This document shows positions 8,806-16,982 of a stretch of DNA of 64,000 bases, piece by piece. The DNA is from Sinorhizobium sp. RAC02 (GTDB lineage: Bacteria > Pseudomonadota > Alphaproteobacteria > Rhizobiales > Rhizobiaceae): positions 930,001 through 994,000 of the forward strand of contig NZ_CP016450.1 in NCBI RefSeq assembly GCF_001713395.1, read 5' to 3'. The stretch's first letter is position 1. Each line of letters opens with the position of its first letter. The notes beneath the pieces were generated by a model that saw only the letters and a program-made list of their open reading frames with translations, was not told where the DNA came from and searched no databases. The position numbers and the translations under genes are program-made.

Positions 8806-10521
8806 TCACTGCACGAGGGCGGGGCGCTGGCAGCGCACGCCCGTGACGCGAATATCGGCCTCGCCGATCCTGACGCCGACGACCAGCAGCAGGTTGTAGA
8901 GCAGCTCGTCGATGGCCGGTGTTACCGTGCCGAGCGTCGAGGCAAGGGCTGCGGTGATCACCTTCGGTGTGCCGAGGGTGAGGAAGAGAAGCTGGATGTC
9001 GACATCGAGATTCTCCAGCAGCGTCTTGGTGGTCGAGGTCAGCGTATCGCGGGTCGATACGGTTTTGACCGTGCGGGCTGCGATTTCCGTTGGCGTGAAG
9101 GCAAGGCGGGTTTTGCTGAGGTTCTTGGCCTCGACATGGGCGATCGCATCGACACGCAGCAGCGCGGAATCGATGATGCGGGCTTTTTCCACGCGGGCCT
9201 CATCGGAAAAGTCGGAGAGCACGTCGGGATTGACCTTGCCGACCGCGATTTCCGCGACACCCGGAACGGCATCGACCGAGACATTGGCATTGACGGCCGT
9301 GCCGCCGAGGCAGCGGATATCGGCAAGCTTCGCCTCGGAAGCGGCGACCTCGACATAGAGCGGCAGTTTTATCCTCAGGCCGGCGAGGGCCGCGAGGCCG
9401 TCGATACTTACTTCGACGGCAAGCCGCGTCTGGGCGCTGCGCACGGCACTGCCCGGCGCGCCAAGACGATGGGCCGGCGTTTCGACCGGCGGTTCACCGA
9501 TCGCGAGATTGACGGTCACCGTGGCAAGGCCCGGAATGGCCGCACCGACATTGAGGGCGACCTGGTTCTTGCCGTTGGCGAGTGCCGCGGCCGCCGAGAT
9601 CATCTGCATGGCATTGATCGACATTTCCCAATCGCCGCCGGTAGCGACCGTAAGCCCCTTCTTCGGATCGAGATTGAGGATGCGCGAGAGCGGCAGCTTC
9701 ACTTTGCTGCCTGCAGTCGCCTGTTCGATGGCCCGCAGCGCGGAGTTGACGGTCCCGGAGAGGCCATGCACGGCGCGCATGGAGGCGAGAAGCTGCGGCA
9801 TGGTAACGCCGGCGTTCAGCACGTCTTCATAGGTCGCAGCCGTGAGGTTGAGTTCGGTCGCAATGGCCTTCAGGAACGGCTGGATGGAAATGTCGGCATC
9901 GACCAGCGCCCGGTAGTCCATCACCTTGAGCGACAGGTTGGTGCCGAGAAGTTTCCCGAGCAGTGCGTTGAGAATGCCGTCATTCAGGCTGGCGAGCCGT
10001 GTGCCGACCGAGAAGGCAGCGACTTTCGTGCGCGAGGCGGAGCCGGTCGCTGTCAGCACGGGCGATTTCGGCATGAACATCGATGCGAGAAAGAGATCGC
10101 CGGGACGTGTCAGGACCACGCGGGCGGCATCGGCTTCCGTGCTGGCGAGCTTGAAACGGTCTTCAGGGGCGATATCGGGATCGGCCGTGTAGCGGCCGCG
10201 TTCGACCTTGGCGACGGCCTGCGTGGACTTCGTCGTTACCGACGTTGCGGGTGGAATGACGAGGCCGTCCTTGCCGGTGACAGACACCGACAGGTTGTTG
10301 AGGGCGAAATAGGTGGCAGCGGATTTTTCCGCTTCGACGACATTGGCGGCGGCGGCAATGGCTGCGAGATCGGCCGTCGCCTGCAACTGGCGCTGCTGCA
10401 CCGTGAGGTAGCCGTAGTCGACGCCAAGGGCCGTCGAGAAAATGATCAATGGCAGGCTGAGGGCCGCGAGCGTGCCGATATTGCCGGAGCGGTTGGCGAT
10501 AAGATCGTGCGGACGCTTCAT
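8806..10521 (-). CDS. tadG: TadG-like pilus assembly protein
   Basis: 571 residues. The N-terminus is the TadG pattern: a short basic segment with a Gly/Asn-rich turn (NRSGNIGTLAALSLP), one transmembrane helix (about 16-36), then QLQATADLAAIAAAANV, typical of pseudopilin-like Tad proteins. The long periplasmic remainder is repetitive beta/alpha and shows no obvious von Willebrand metal site. Tad proteins build Flp-type adhesive pili. It begins 2 bp after the TadE-like stop, with GGGAGGG before ATG 10521, so the pair is translationally linked. The other tad genes are not in the window. Confidence 0.82.
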   Translation of the reverse strand: MKRPHDLIANRSGNIGTLAALSLPLIIFSTALGVDYGYLTVQQRQLQATADLAAIAAAANVVEAEKSAATYFALNNLSVSVTGKDGLVIPPATSVTTKSTQAVAKVERGRYTADPDIAPEDRFKLASTEADAARVVLTRPGDLFLASMFMPKSPVLTATGSASRTKVAAFSVGTRLASLNDGILNALLGKLLGTNLSLKVMDYRALVDADISIQPFLKAIATELNLTAATYEDVLNAGVTMPQLLASMRAVHGLSGTVNSALRAIEQATAGSKVKLPLSRILNLDPKKGLTVATGGDWEMSINAMQMISAAAALANGKNQVALNVGAAIPGLATVTVNLAIGEPPVETPAHRLGAPGSAVRSAQTRLAVEVSIDGLAALAGLRIKLPLYVEVAASEAKLADIRCLGGTAVNANVSVDAVPGVAEIAVGKVNPDVLSDFSDEARVEKARIIDSALLRVDAIAHVEAKNLSKTRLAFTPTEIAARTVKTVSTRDTLTSTTKTLLENLDVDIQLLFLTLGTPKVITAALASTLGTVTPAIDELLYNLLLVVGVRIGEADIRVTGVRCQRPALVQ

Positions 10522-10523
10522 GA

Positions 10524-10946
10524 TCAGTACCCTCCCACGCGCACGGTGGCATAACGCTCGATCTTCTCCTGCGGCAATGCGAAGGTGAAAAGCTTCCAGA
10601 TCGGCAGATCACTGGAATCATAGGAGATCGTGACGGTGAACTGGTCCGGATTGTTGGGATCCTCGGTGACCAGAACCTTCATCTTCGTGCGGTTGATGAA
10701 GGAATAGTCGAGGCGGGAAGAGGTAAGGTAGCGGTTGACGAGCGTGACGCGCTCATTCGAGTTAAGACCCGCGACCGCCGTGCGGGCTGCATCGGCGGCA
10801 ATCTGCTGCACCGAATGGGTGACGCTCAGATAGACCCCGTAAGCGATCAACGTGAAAAGCGCGAGGAAGAACAGGGGCGCGATGATCGCGAATTCCAATG
10901 CCGAGGTTCCGGTGCGATCCTTCGACAGGCGGGACAGGACGTGCAT
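10524..10946 (-). CDS. tadE: TadE-like pilin protein
   Basis: About 140 residues from ATG 10946, preceded by a very strong GGAGGAG. Typical TadE N-terminus: basic stretch, TSALEFAIIAPLFFLALF with the conserved Glu at the start of the transmembrane helix, then an extracytoplasmic domain. TadE/TadF are minor pseudopilins of the tight-adherence pilus. The longer frame to 11021 adds residues without family character. It is first in a two-gene unit with the TadG gene. The 149-bp gap to the DUF1003 stop is AT-rich for this window and presumably holds the promoter. Confidence 0.85.
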   Translation of the reverse strand: MHVLSRLSKDRTGTSALEFAIIAPLFFLALFTLIAYGVYLSVTHSVQQIAADAARTAVAGLNSNERVTLVNRYLTSSRLDYSFINRTKMKVLVTEDPNNPDQFTVTISYDSSDLPIWKLFTFALPQEKIERYATVRVGGY

Positions 10947-11094
10947 GACATCTCCTCCTTGGAATTGTCTGACGGCAAGGCTTTCCCGCATCCAAAATAC
11001 GGATGCACTTTTATCGTGCACCCAGAATCTTAATTTCTTCTATAAATTGCTCAGCCTAAAGTAGCATATAGCGCTGGTTGTATTGACGCGTTGC

Positions 11095-11622
11095 TCACTT
11101 TTGGCGAAGTGCGTCATGCAGGCGGAGCACTTCCAGCTTCAATGCGGCGATCTCGTCGAGGAAATGCGTGTCGATCTTGTGATGCAACGCCATGAGCTCG
11201 ATCTCCGCCTTCAGGTTGACCTCGTAGTCCTTGGAGGCCTCGAAGCGGTCGCGGGCGGCCTGCCGGTTCTGGGACATCATGATGATCGGCGCCTGGAGGG
11301 CGGCGATCATGGAAAGCACGAGATTGAGGAAGATGAAGGGGTAGGGGTCGAAGGCCTCGCGCGCGAACACGATCGTGTTGCCGACCGTCCACAGCACGAG
11401 AAAGACAAGGAAGCCGATGATGAAGGCCCAGGAGCCACCGACGCGGGCAATGCCGTCGGCGATGCGTTCACCGACCGATTGTTTCGATTCGTAAGCAACG
11501 TTCCTGTCTTCCGACAGGATTCTCCCTTCTCGGGAGTGGAGAAGGACCTCGCGTTCGGTCTCGTCGAGTTCGTCGGCGGCTTTGCCGAAGAGGATCTGGG
11601 CAGCGTCGTCGAAGGGTCTCAT
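11095..11622 (-). CDS. DUF1003 membrane protein
   Basis: 175 residues. Matches DUF1003: a cytoplasmic N-terminal arm ending in ADGIARVGGSWAFI, two transmembrane helices (about 64-86 and 95-114) with the signature DPYPFIFLNLVLSMIAALQAP and QNRQAARDR, followed by a helical tail containing YEVNLKAEIELMALHHKID. The family's function is unknown. The gene has GGAG 9 bases before ATG 11622 and is not closely coupled to its neighbours. Confidence 0.88.
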   Translation of the reverse strand: MRPFDDAAQILFGKAADELDETEREVLLHSREGRILSEDRNVAYESKQSVGERIADGIARVGGSWAFIIGFLVFLVLWTVGNTIVFAREAFDPYPFIFLNLVLSMIAALQAPIIMMSQNRQAARDRFEASKDYEVNLKAEIELMALHHKIDTHFLDEIAALKLEVLRLHDALRQK

Positions 11623-11679
11623 GGCCGGGGCTCCGGAAAAAGGAATCGGAGCCCTAGCCTAGCGCGGTTCGGCTGCTTG

Positions 11680-13608
11680 TCAGAAGCCCGCCGCCATCAG
11701 TTCCGCATGGGAGTTGAAGAAACGCTCCAAGCCATACTGCTTGCCGAACATGATGTCGTGCTGCAGGAACCGGAAGTCACGCACCAGGGGGTCGATCGTC
11801 TTCTTGCGCGCCCAGCCGGCGGTGCCCTTGCCCTTGGCGTCGATCAGCATGTAGCGGTCGATGACGCGCAGCTTGTCGTGCACCGCACCGAGGAAGCCGG
11901 TGTAGTAGGGATGCTCGAAGCCGGCTTCCTTGAGGATGAAGTAGGAGAGGAAGGCCGGGCTGATCGTACCGACTTCCTTTTCCACGCCGGTCTTGTTCGA
12001 CCAGATGACGAGGGGCGTTTCGTGCTCCTTCTGCATCTGCTCGGGCGTGCCCTTGCGCGAGGCGGTGATGCCCGGCATGTAGCCGGAATTCTGGTAGACC
12101 GTGTTGAGCGGCGGCAGGTGGTCGCCGAAGACGACGATGATCGTCTCGCGGTCGCGCTCCTTCGCCCAGTCCATCAGCATCTTCAGGCTGCCGTCCGCTT
12201 CCTTCACGCCCTGGGCGTAGCTTGCGAGCATGCGGGTATCGCGCGCATCCAGCTTGCTTTCGACGTCGATGTCGGTCTTCGCATAGCGGCCGTCGTCATA
12301 GGGGCCGTGGCCCTGCAGCGTGACGGTGAAGAAGAAGAACGGATCCTCCTGCATGTCGGCCTGGCGGATGATTTCCTTGGTCAGTGCCTCGTCCGAGGTG
12401 AAGTTGCCGCGTTTTGCCAGCGGCGGCATCTTGTCGACGTCCTTGAAGGTCTGGAAACCGAAGGCCTTGTAGACGCTCGAACGGTTCCAGAACCAGCCGG
12501 AGAACGGATGGATGGCGCGCGCGGTATAGCCTTCGGCGCGGAAGAACGTGGCGAGCGACGGGATCGGCTTGCGCACATATTGCTGGTAGGGAATGCTGCC
12601 CGTCGGCAGGAAGGCGTTGGAAAAGCCGGTCAGCGCCTCGAACTCGACATTGGCGGTCAGGCCACCAAATTCCGGCGAGAAGACGCCGCCGCTCTGGTTT
12701 TCGCGGATCACCGGCATCGGATCGGCCGAGAGTTTTACGTTCTCGAGGCGCGTCGGGTCCCACAGCGATTCACTCATGACGACGATGACGTCGGGCTTGG
12801 AACGGTGCGTCGTGCCGACCGGCATGGGCTTTGACGGAATCTTGTCGATCGCGTCGATCATGTAACCGGAGGGTGCCTGCACGTTGGCCATCGGCAGGTT
12901 GATGGCGAAGGCCATCATGAAGCCGTTGTGGCGATAGTTTTCCGCCTGGTCCCACATGATCGGGAACACCTTGAGCCGGTCACGGACCCAGGAGAATTCG
13001 TTGTAGTCCATGATCGAGACGAAGCCGGCGAGCAGCGGCAGCGCAATGGCAAGCCGCGTCAGGCGCTCTTTCCTGGTCAGCGGACGGAAGCGGCGCCAGG
13101 CGAAGACCCAAAGGCTGATGAGGCCGACAACCGCAGCGACGACGGCAAGCGCGAGGCCCGCAGCGGTCCACGGCCTGTCCTGCACGAGCACCGGCATCAG
13201 CTCCATGATCTGGCGACCGAAAAGCAGGTCGGTCGGATAGAGCGGGTCGGTGAGGAAAACCTGTTTCTGCTGCGAGATGACGCCCATCAGCATGACGAGC
13301 GGGGATACCAGCAGCACCGCCTTGTGCTGCCGGCCAATCAGCGCGTCGATGGCGAGATAGAGCAGGAAGAACACGCCCGTGGTGGTCCAGGCGGGCTGTT
13401 CGAGATTGGTGAAATAGATCCAGGTCTGCTCGACCGAACCGCGCGTGATCAACTCGATGACGATGACGGTCAGGAGCGCAAGAAGCCCGGAAACGGCCAG
13501 CGAACGCAGCACGGCGAGCGCCTTGGCGTGGCGCGCGAAAAAGCCTGCCTCGACGGCAAGGCCTTCTGTGGTATTGATCGCCACGGCTGCGGGAGTGAAC
13601 AGAGCCAA
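11680..13608 (-). CDS. LTA synthase-like phosphoglycerol transferase
   Basis: 642 residues. Several N-terminal transmembrane helices (within about 30-215) are followed by a periplasmic sulfatase-fold domain: KPDVIVVMSESLWDPT (metal Glu), GGLTANVEFEALTG (probable nucleophile Thr), FFFTVTLQGHGPY and VVFGDHLPP. This is the LtaS/MdoB layout. In rhizobia such enzymes can transfer phosphoglycerol to periplasmic cyclic beta-glucans (CgmB of Sinorhizobium meliloti), a plausible but unproven role here. The start is TTG 13608 with GGAG six bases upstream; no in-frame ATG precedes the conserved sequence. Confidence 0.85.
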   Translation of the reverse strand: MALFTPAAVAINTTEGLAVEAGFFARHAKALAVLRSLAVSGLLALLTVIVIELITRGSVEQTWIYFTNLEQPAWTTTGVFFLLYLAIDALIGRQHKAVLLVSPLVMLMGVISQQKQVFLTDPLYPTDLLFGRQIMELMPVLVQDRPWTAAGLALAVVAAVVGLISLWVFAWRRFRPLTRKERLTRLAIALPLLAGFVSIMDYNEFSWVRDRLKVFPIMWDQAENYRHNGFMMAFAINLPMANVQAPSGYMIDAIDKIPSKPMPVGTTHRSKPDVIVVMSESLWDPTRLENVKLSADPMPVIRENQSGGVFSPEFGGLTANVEFEALTGFSNAFLPTGSIPYQQYVRKPIPSLATFFRAEGYTARAIHPFSGWFWNRSSVYKAFGFQTFKDVDKMPPLAKRGNFTSDEALTKEIIRQADMQEDPFFFFTVTLQGHGPYDDGRYAKTDIDVESKLDARDTRMLASYAQGVKEADGSLKMLMDWAKERDRETIIVVFGDHLPPLNTVYQNSGYMPGITASRKGTPEQMQKEHETPLVIWSNKTGVEKEVGTISPAFLSYFILKEAGFEHPYYTGFLGAVHDKLRVIDRYMLIDAKGKGTAGWARKKTIDPLVRDFRFLQHDIMFGKQYGLERFFNSHAELMAAGF

Positions 13609-14005
13609 AGCCGTCTCCAGATTTCATAAAAGTTTCGTGTATTTGTCATACGGATGTCATCTTGAACAGGAGATGAACGGTTTCTGCAACGTTCTCCCCG
13701 TGCTTTGGTTCCCTCTGTTGCACCGCCGCAATGGTCGACGGAACTGCCTGAAAAACGAGGGTTTTGTGCTGAAGCGCGCGCAAACGGCGTCGCGGTTCAT
13801 TCCCAAAGCGCTTGTGATGTTCTAAAGAGCTTCTCGACCGTTCGAGAGAGCGATAGCCGCGCGCGGCAGCAGGATCGGACACCAGGGCATTTTCCGCTTT
13901 CCCTGAAACGCGAAAACGCTCTGTCCCTATGTTTTTTGCAGTTCCGGACGCAAAAGCGCTGTACGTTTTTGCTGGAACTGTTCTGAAGGAAACGGGTCCG
14001 CAGAC
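13609..14005. other. intergenic stretch with RIME-like repeat
   Basis: Divergent gap between the LTA-synthase-like gene and nadE. The right third is the RIME-like element at 13885-13985. The left part (13609-13884) has no convincing gene and should carry the two promoters, which I could not place with confidence. Confidence 0.6.
13885..13985. repeat. RIME-like intergenic repeat, copy A
   Basis: About 100 bp made of two adjacent imperfect palindromes: GCATTTTCCGC ... GCGAAAACGCTC, then TTCCGGACGCAAAAGCG ... TTTTGCTGGAA. The same arrangement recurs at 34841-34947 with only scattered differences. Size and two-palindrome structure match Rhizobium-specific intergenic mosaic elements (RIME1) of the Rhizobiaceae. 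Copy A ends 20 bp before the nadE start codon, so nadE transcripts may begin inside or run through it. Confidence 0.78.
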
Positions 14006-15685
14006 ATGACTTCCCAGACTGAAAAGGCAACGCTGCGCATCGCCGTCGCGCAATTGAACCCGACCGTCGGCGATGTTGCCGCAAACCTTGCCAAGGCGCG
14101 CGCCGCCCGCGAGGATGCCGCCCGGCAAGGTGCCGACCTCCTCCTTCTGACGGAGCTTTTTATTTCCGGCTATCCGCCGGAAGATCTGGTGCTGAAGCCC
14201 GCCTTCCTGAACACCTGCCGTCGCGCCATCGACGCTCTCGCCGCCGACACGGCCGAGGGCGGCCCCGGCGTCATCATCGGCTTCCCGCGGCAGGATGAGA
14301 CGGGTCGCTACAATGCCGTTGCCGTGCTCGATGGCGGCAAGGTGATCGCCGTGCGCGACAAGGTGGACCTGCCGAACTACGGCGAGTTCGACGAAAAGCG
14401 CGTTTTCGACCAGGGCGCCATGCCCGGACCGGTGAATTTCCGCGGCGTGCGTCTCGGCATTCCGATCTGCGAAGACATCTGGGGCGAACTCGGCGTCTGT
14501 GAGACGCTGGCGGAAAGCGGAGCGGAAATCTTGCTCTCGCCGAACGGTTCGCCCTACTATCGCGGCAAGGTCGACATTCGCCACCAGGTGGCGCTGAAGC
14601 AGGTCATCGAGACCGGCCTGCCGCTGCTCTATGCCAACCAGCTCGGTGGCCAGGATGAACTCGTCTTCGACGGCGCGAGCTTCGCCTTCAACACCGACAA
14701 GACGCTCGCCTTCCAGATGAGCCAGTTCGAGGAGACGATCGCGCTCACCACCTGGAAGAAGCATGGCGAGGGCTGGGTCTGCGACGGCGGGCCGATGTCG
14801 CGCATTCCGGAGAAGGAGGAGGCGGATTACCGCGCCTGCCTGCTCGGCTTCCGTGACTACGTCAACAAGAACGGCTTCAAGAATGTCGTGCTCGGCCTGT
14901 CCGGCGGCATCGATTCGGCGATCTGCGCGGCGATCGCCGTCGATGCGCTGGGCGAGGAGCGGGTGCGCTGCGTGATGCTCCCCTACCGCTATACCTCGAA
15001 GGATTCGTTGAAGGACGCAGCCGACTGTGCCAAGCTGCTCGGCTGCCGCTATGACATCGTGCCGATCGAGGCGCCGGTGACAGGCTTCCTCTCGGCACTG
15101 TCGGAAACCTTCGAAGGCACGGAAGAGGGCATTACCGAGGAAAACCTGCAGAGCCGTACGCGCGGTACGATCCTCATGGCGATCTCCAACAAGTTCGGCT
15201 CGATGGTCGTCACGACAGGCAACAAGTCGGAAATGTCGGTTGGCTACGCCACGCTTTACGGCGACATGAACGGCGGTTTCAATCCCATCAAGGACCTCTA
15301 CAAGATGCAGGTCTACGCGCTGTCGCGCTGGCGCAACGGGCATGTGCCGCCAGGCGCGCTCGGCCCGACGGGCGAGGTGATCCCGAACAACATCATCGAC
15401 AAGGCGCCGTCTGCCGAATTGCGCCCCAACCAGACCGACCAGGATTCGCTGCCGCCCTATCCGGTGCTCGACGATATCCTCGAGTGCCTCGTCGAGTTGG
15501 AAATGAGCACGGAGGAAATCGTTGCGCGTGGCCATGATGCGGCCACCGTGCATCGCATCGAGCACCTGCTCTACATCGCGGAATACAAGCGCCGGCAATC
15601 GGCGCCGGGCGTCAAAATCACCAAGAAGAATTTCGGCCGAGACCGCCGCTACCCGATCACCAACCGGTTCCGGGACCGGGGGTAG
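14006..15685 (+). CDS. nadE: glutamine-dependent NAD+ synthetase
   Basis: 559 residues, two domains. The N-terminal nitrilase-type amidase (about 1-265) shows LLLTELFISGYPPED (catalytic Glu), the relay Lys in DKVDLPNYGEFDE and the nucleophile Cys in IPICEDIWGE. The C-terminal synthetase (about 285-559) shows the P-loop LSGGIDSAICAAIA and TTGNKSEMSVGYATLYGDM. It amidates deamido-NAD with glutamine-derived ammonia, the last step of NAD synthesis. ATG 14006 follows a RIME-like element by 20 bp; GAAGGAAA lies about 13 bases upstream. Confidence 0.96.
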   Translation: MTSQTEKATLRIAVAQLNPTVGDVAANLAKARAAREDAARQGADLLLLTELFISGYPPEDLVLKPAFLNTCRRAIDALAADTAEGGPGVIIGFPRQDETGRYNAVAVLDGGKVIAVRDKVDLPNYGEFDEKRVFDQGAMPGPVNFRGVRLGIPICEDIWGELGVCETLAESGAEILLSPNGSPYYRGKVDIRHQVALKQVIETGLPLLYANQLGGQDELVFDGASFAFNTDKTLAFQMSQFEETIALTTWKKHGEGWVCDGGPMSRIPEKEEADYRACLLGFRDYVNKNGFKNVVLGLSGGIDSAICAAIAVDALGEERVRCVMLPYRYTSKDSLKDAADCAKLLGCRYDIVPIEAPVTGFLSALSETFEGTEEGITEENLQSRTRGTILMAISNKFGSMVVTTGNKSEMSVGYATLYGDMNGGFNPIKDLYKMQVYALSRWRNGHVPPGALGPTGEVIPNNIIDKAPSAELRPNQTDQDSLPPYPVLDDILECLVELEMSTEEIVARGHDAATVHRIEHLLYIAEYKRRQSAPGVKITKKNFGRDRRYPITNRFRDRG

Positions 15686-15688
15686 GGC

Positions 15689-16015
15689 GTGGAGGCGCGC
15701 TCCAGCGAGCCGGGCGGTGACGAAAACCGCCCGGATTTCACACCGGAGGAAATCAGGCTCATCCGGTTGTGGTCACTGAGCGACGTATCGGCCGGCCGGC
15801 ATGTTTCGGCGCAGATCGCCTATTTCGCGACGCCGGCAGTGTTCGGCATCTACGGCCTTGCGACCGGCAGCCTTGTCATCACCGGCGTGGCCTTCATCTG
15901 CATCCTTTTGCTGTTGGCCTGGGGTTTCGTTTCGACCTGGCGCGAGCACAGCAATTTCGTGCTCATGCAATCCATCTGCCGGAAGCTGTTGCCGGTGGTC
16001 GACGAGCGACAATAA
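15689..16015 (+). CDS. small two-helix membrane protein
   Basis: 108 residues from GTG 15689, three bases after the nadE stop, so probably translated by coupling with nadE. N-terminal 30 residues are polar and acidic, then two hydrophobic helices (about 41-60 and 64-83), then a short basic tail (LMQSICRKLLPVVDE). No known family recognised. The next gene follows 15 bp later, so nadE, this gene and the beta-propeller gene may be one transcript. Confidence 0.65.
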   Translation: MEARSSEPGGDENRPDFTPEEIRLIRLWSLSDVSAGRHVSAQIAYFATPAVFGIYGLATGSLVITGVAFICILLLLAWGFVSTWREHSNFVLMQSICRKLLPVVDERQ

Positions 16016-16030
16016 CGACTGGAGAAAGCC

Positions 16031-16858
16031 ATGCGCAGTTCCGTCGAGATCCACAATATCGTTACTGGCGAAACGCGCGTCGTGTGGCAGACGGAGCGGC
16101 TCGTCGAGGCGCCGAACTTTTCGCGGGATGGGCGTTTTCTGGTCATCAACGGCGACGGGCTGCTCTATCGCCTTTCGCTTGATGGCAGCGAACCCGTGCA
16201 GATCGACACGGGGTTTGCGACGCTTTGCAACAATGACCACGGGCTTTCGCCCGATGGCACGTTGCTGGCGATCAGCGACAAGGTCGAGTTCGGCAAGTCG
16301 GCGATCTATGTGCTGCCGACCGAGGGCGGCACGCCGCGGCTGGTAACGCCGAACCTGCCGTCCTACTGGCATGGCTGGTCGCCGGATGGCGAAACATTCG
16401 CCTATTGTGGCATCCGGGGCGATGTCTTCGACATTTACACCATCCCGGTCGCAGGCGGCGAGGAGCGGCGTGTGACCTTCGGCGAAGGGCGCAATGACGG
16501 GCCGGATTATTCTGCCGATGGGGAGTGGATCTACTTCAATTCCAGCCGCACCGGCCACATGCAGATCTGGCGCGTGCGTGCCGACGGCAGCGAGCCGACG
16601 CGCATCACCGACAGCCCCTATGGTGACTGGTTCCCGCACCCTTCGCCGGACGGAAAACACCTGCTCGTGCTCTCCTACGAGGGCGACGTTTTCGATCATC
16701 CCCGCGATCTCGATGTGCGCCTGCGCCTCATGGACATGGACGGCGGCAACGCGCGGATTCTGTTAGAGCTTTTCGGCGGACAGGGCACGATGAATGTGCC
16801 GAACTGGTCGCCGGATGGCACAGAATTCGCCTTCGTGCGCTACGCGCCGGCTGGGTGA
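16031..16858 (+). CDS. TolB-like beta-propeller (PD40 repeat) protein
   Basis: 275 residues built from WD40-like PD40 repeats: recurring FSRDGRFL, LSPDGTLLAIS, WSPDGETFAYCG, YSADGEWIYF, PSPDGKHLL and WSPDGTEFAFVR blades. There is no visible signal peptide, unlike TolB itself, so it is likely cytoplasmic. Its binding partner or substrate is unknown; C-terminal propellers of this sort also occur in oligogalacturonate lyases and peptidases, but no catalytic domain is present. ATG 16031 has GGAGAAA upstream and lies 15 bp after the preceding stop. Confidence 0.82.
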   Translation: MRSSVEIHNIVTGETRVVWQTERLVEAPNFSRDGRFLVINGDGLLYRLSLDGSEPVQIDTGFATLCNNDHGLSPDGTLLAISDKVEFGKSAIYVLPTEGGTPRLVTPNLPSYWHGWSPDGETFAYCGIRGDVFDIYTIPVAGGEERRVTFGEGRNDGPDYSADGEWIYFNSSRTGHMQIWRVRADGSEPTRITDSPYGDWFPHPSPDGKHLLVLSYEGDVFDHPRDLDVRLRLMDMDGGNARILLELFGGQGTMNVPNWSPDGTEFAFVRYAPAG

Positions 16859-16982
16859 TCCCCATTTCCGGTGAGCGTGAGTTAAGTTTTCACTCACCAG
16901 CCCGTTTAAGCGAATTTTGCCGTCTGTCAGTTAGCCTCCTCCCAACAATGCCCGGAAAGGGTGGGGGACAGGCAGGGAAACA

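Noticed and set aside
8803..10554. 583-codon plus-strand frame opposite the TadG gene
   Set aside because: His/Arg/Asp-rich shadow; TadG has a ribosome site, signal anchor and operon context.
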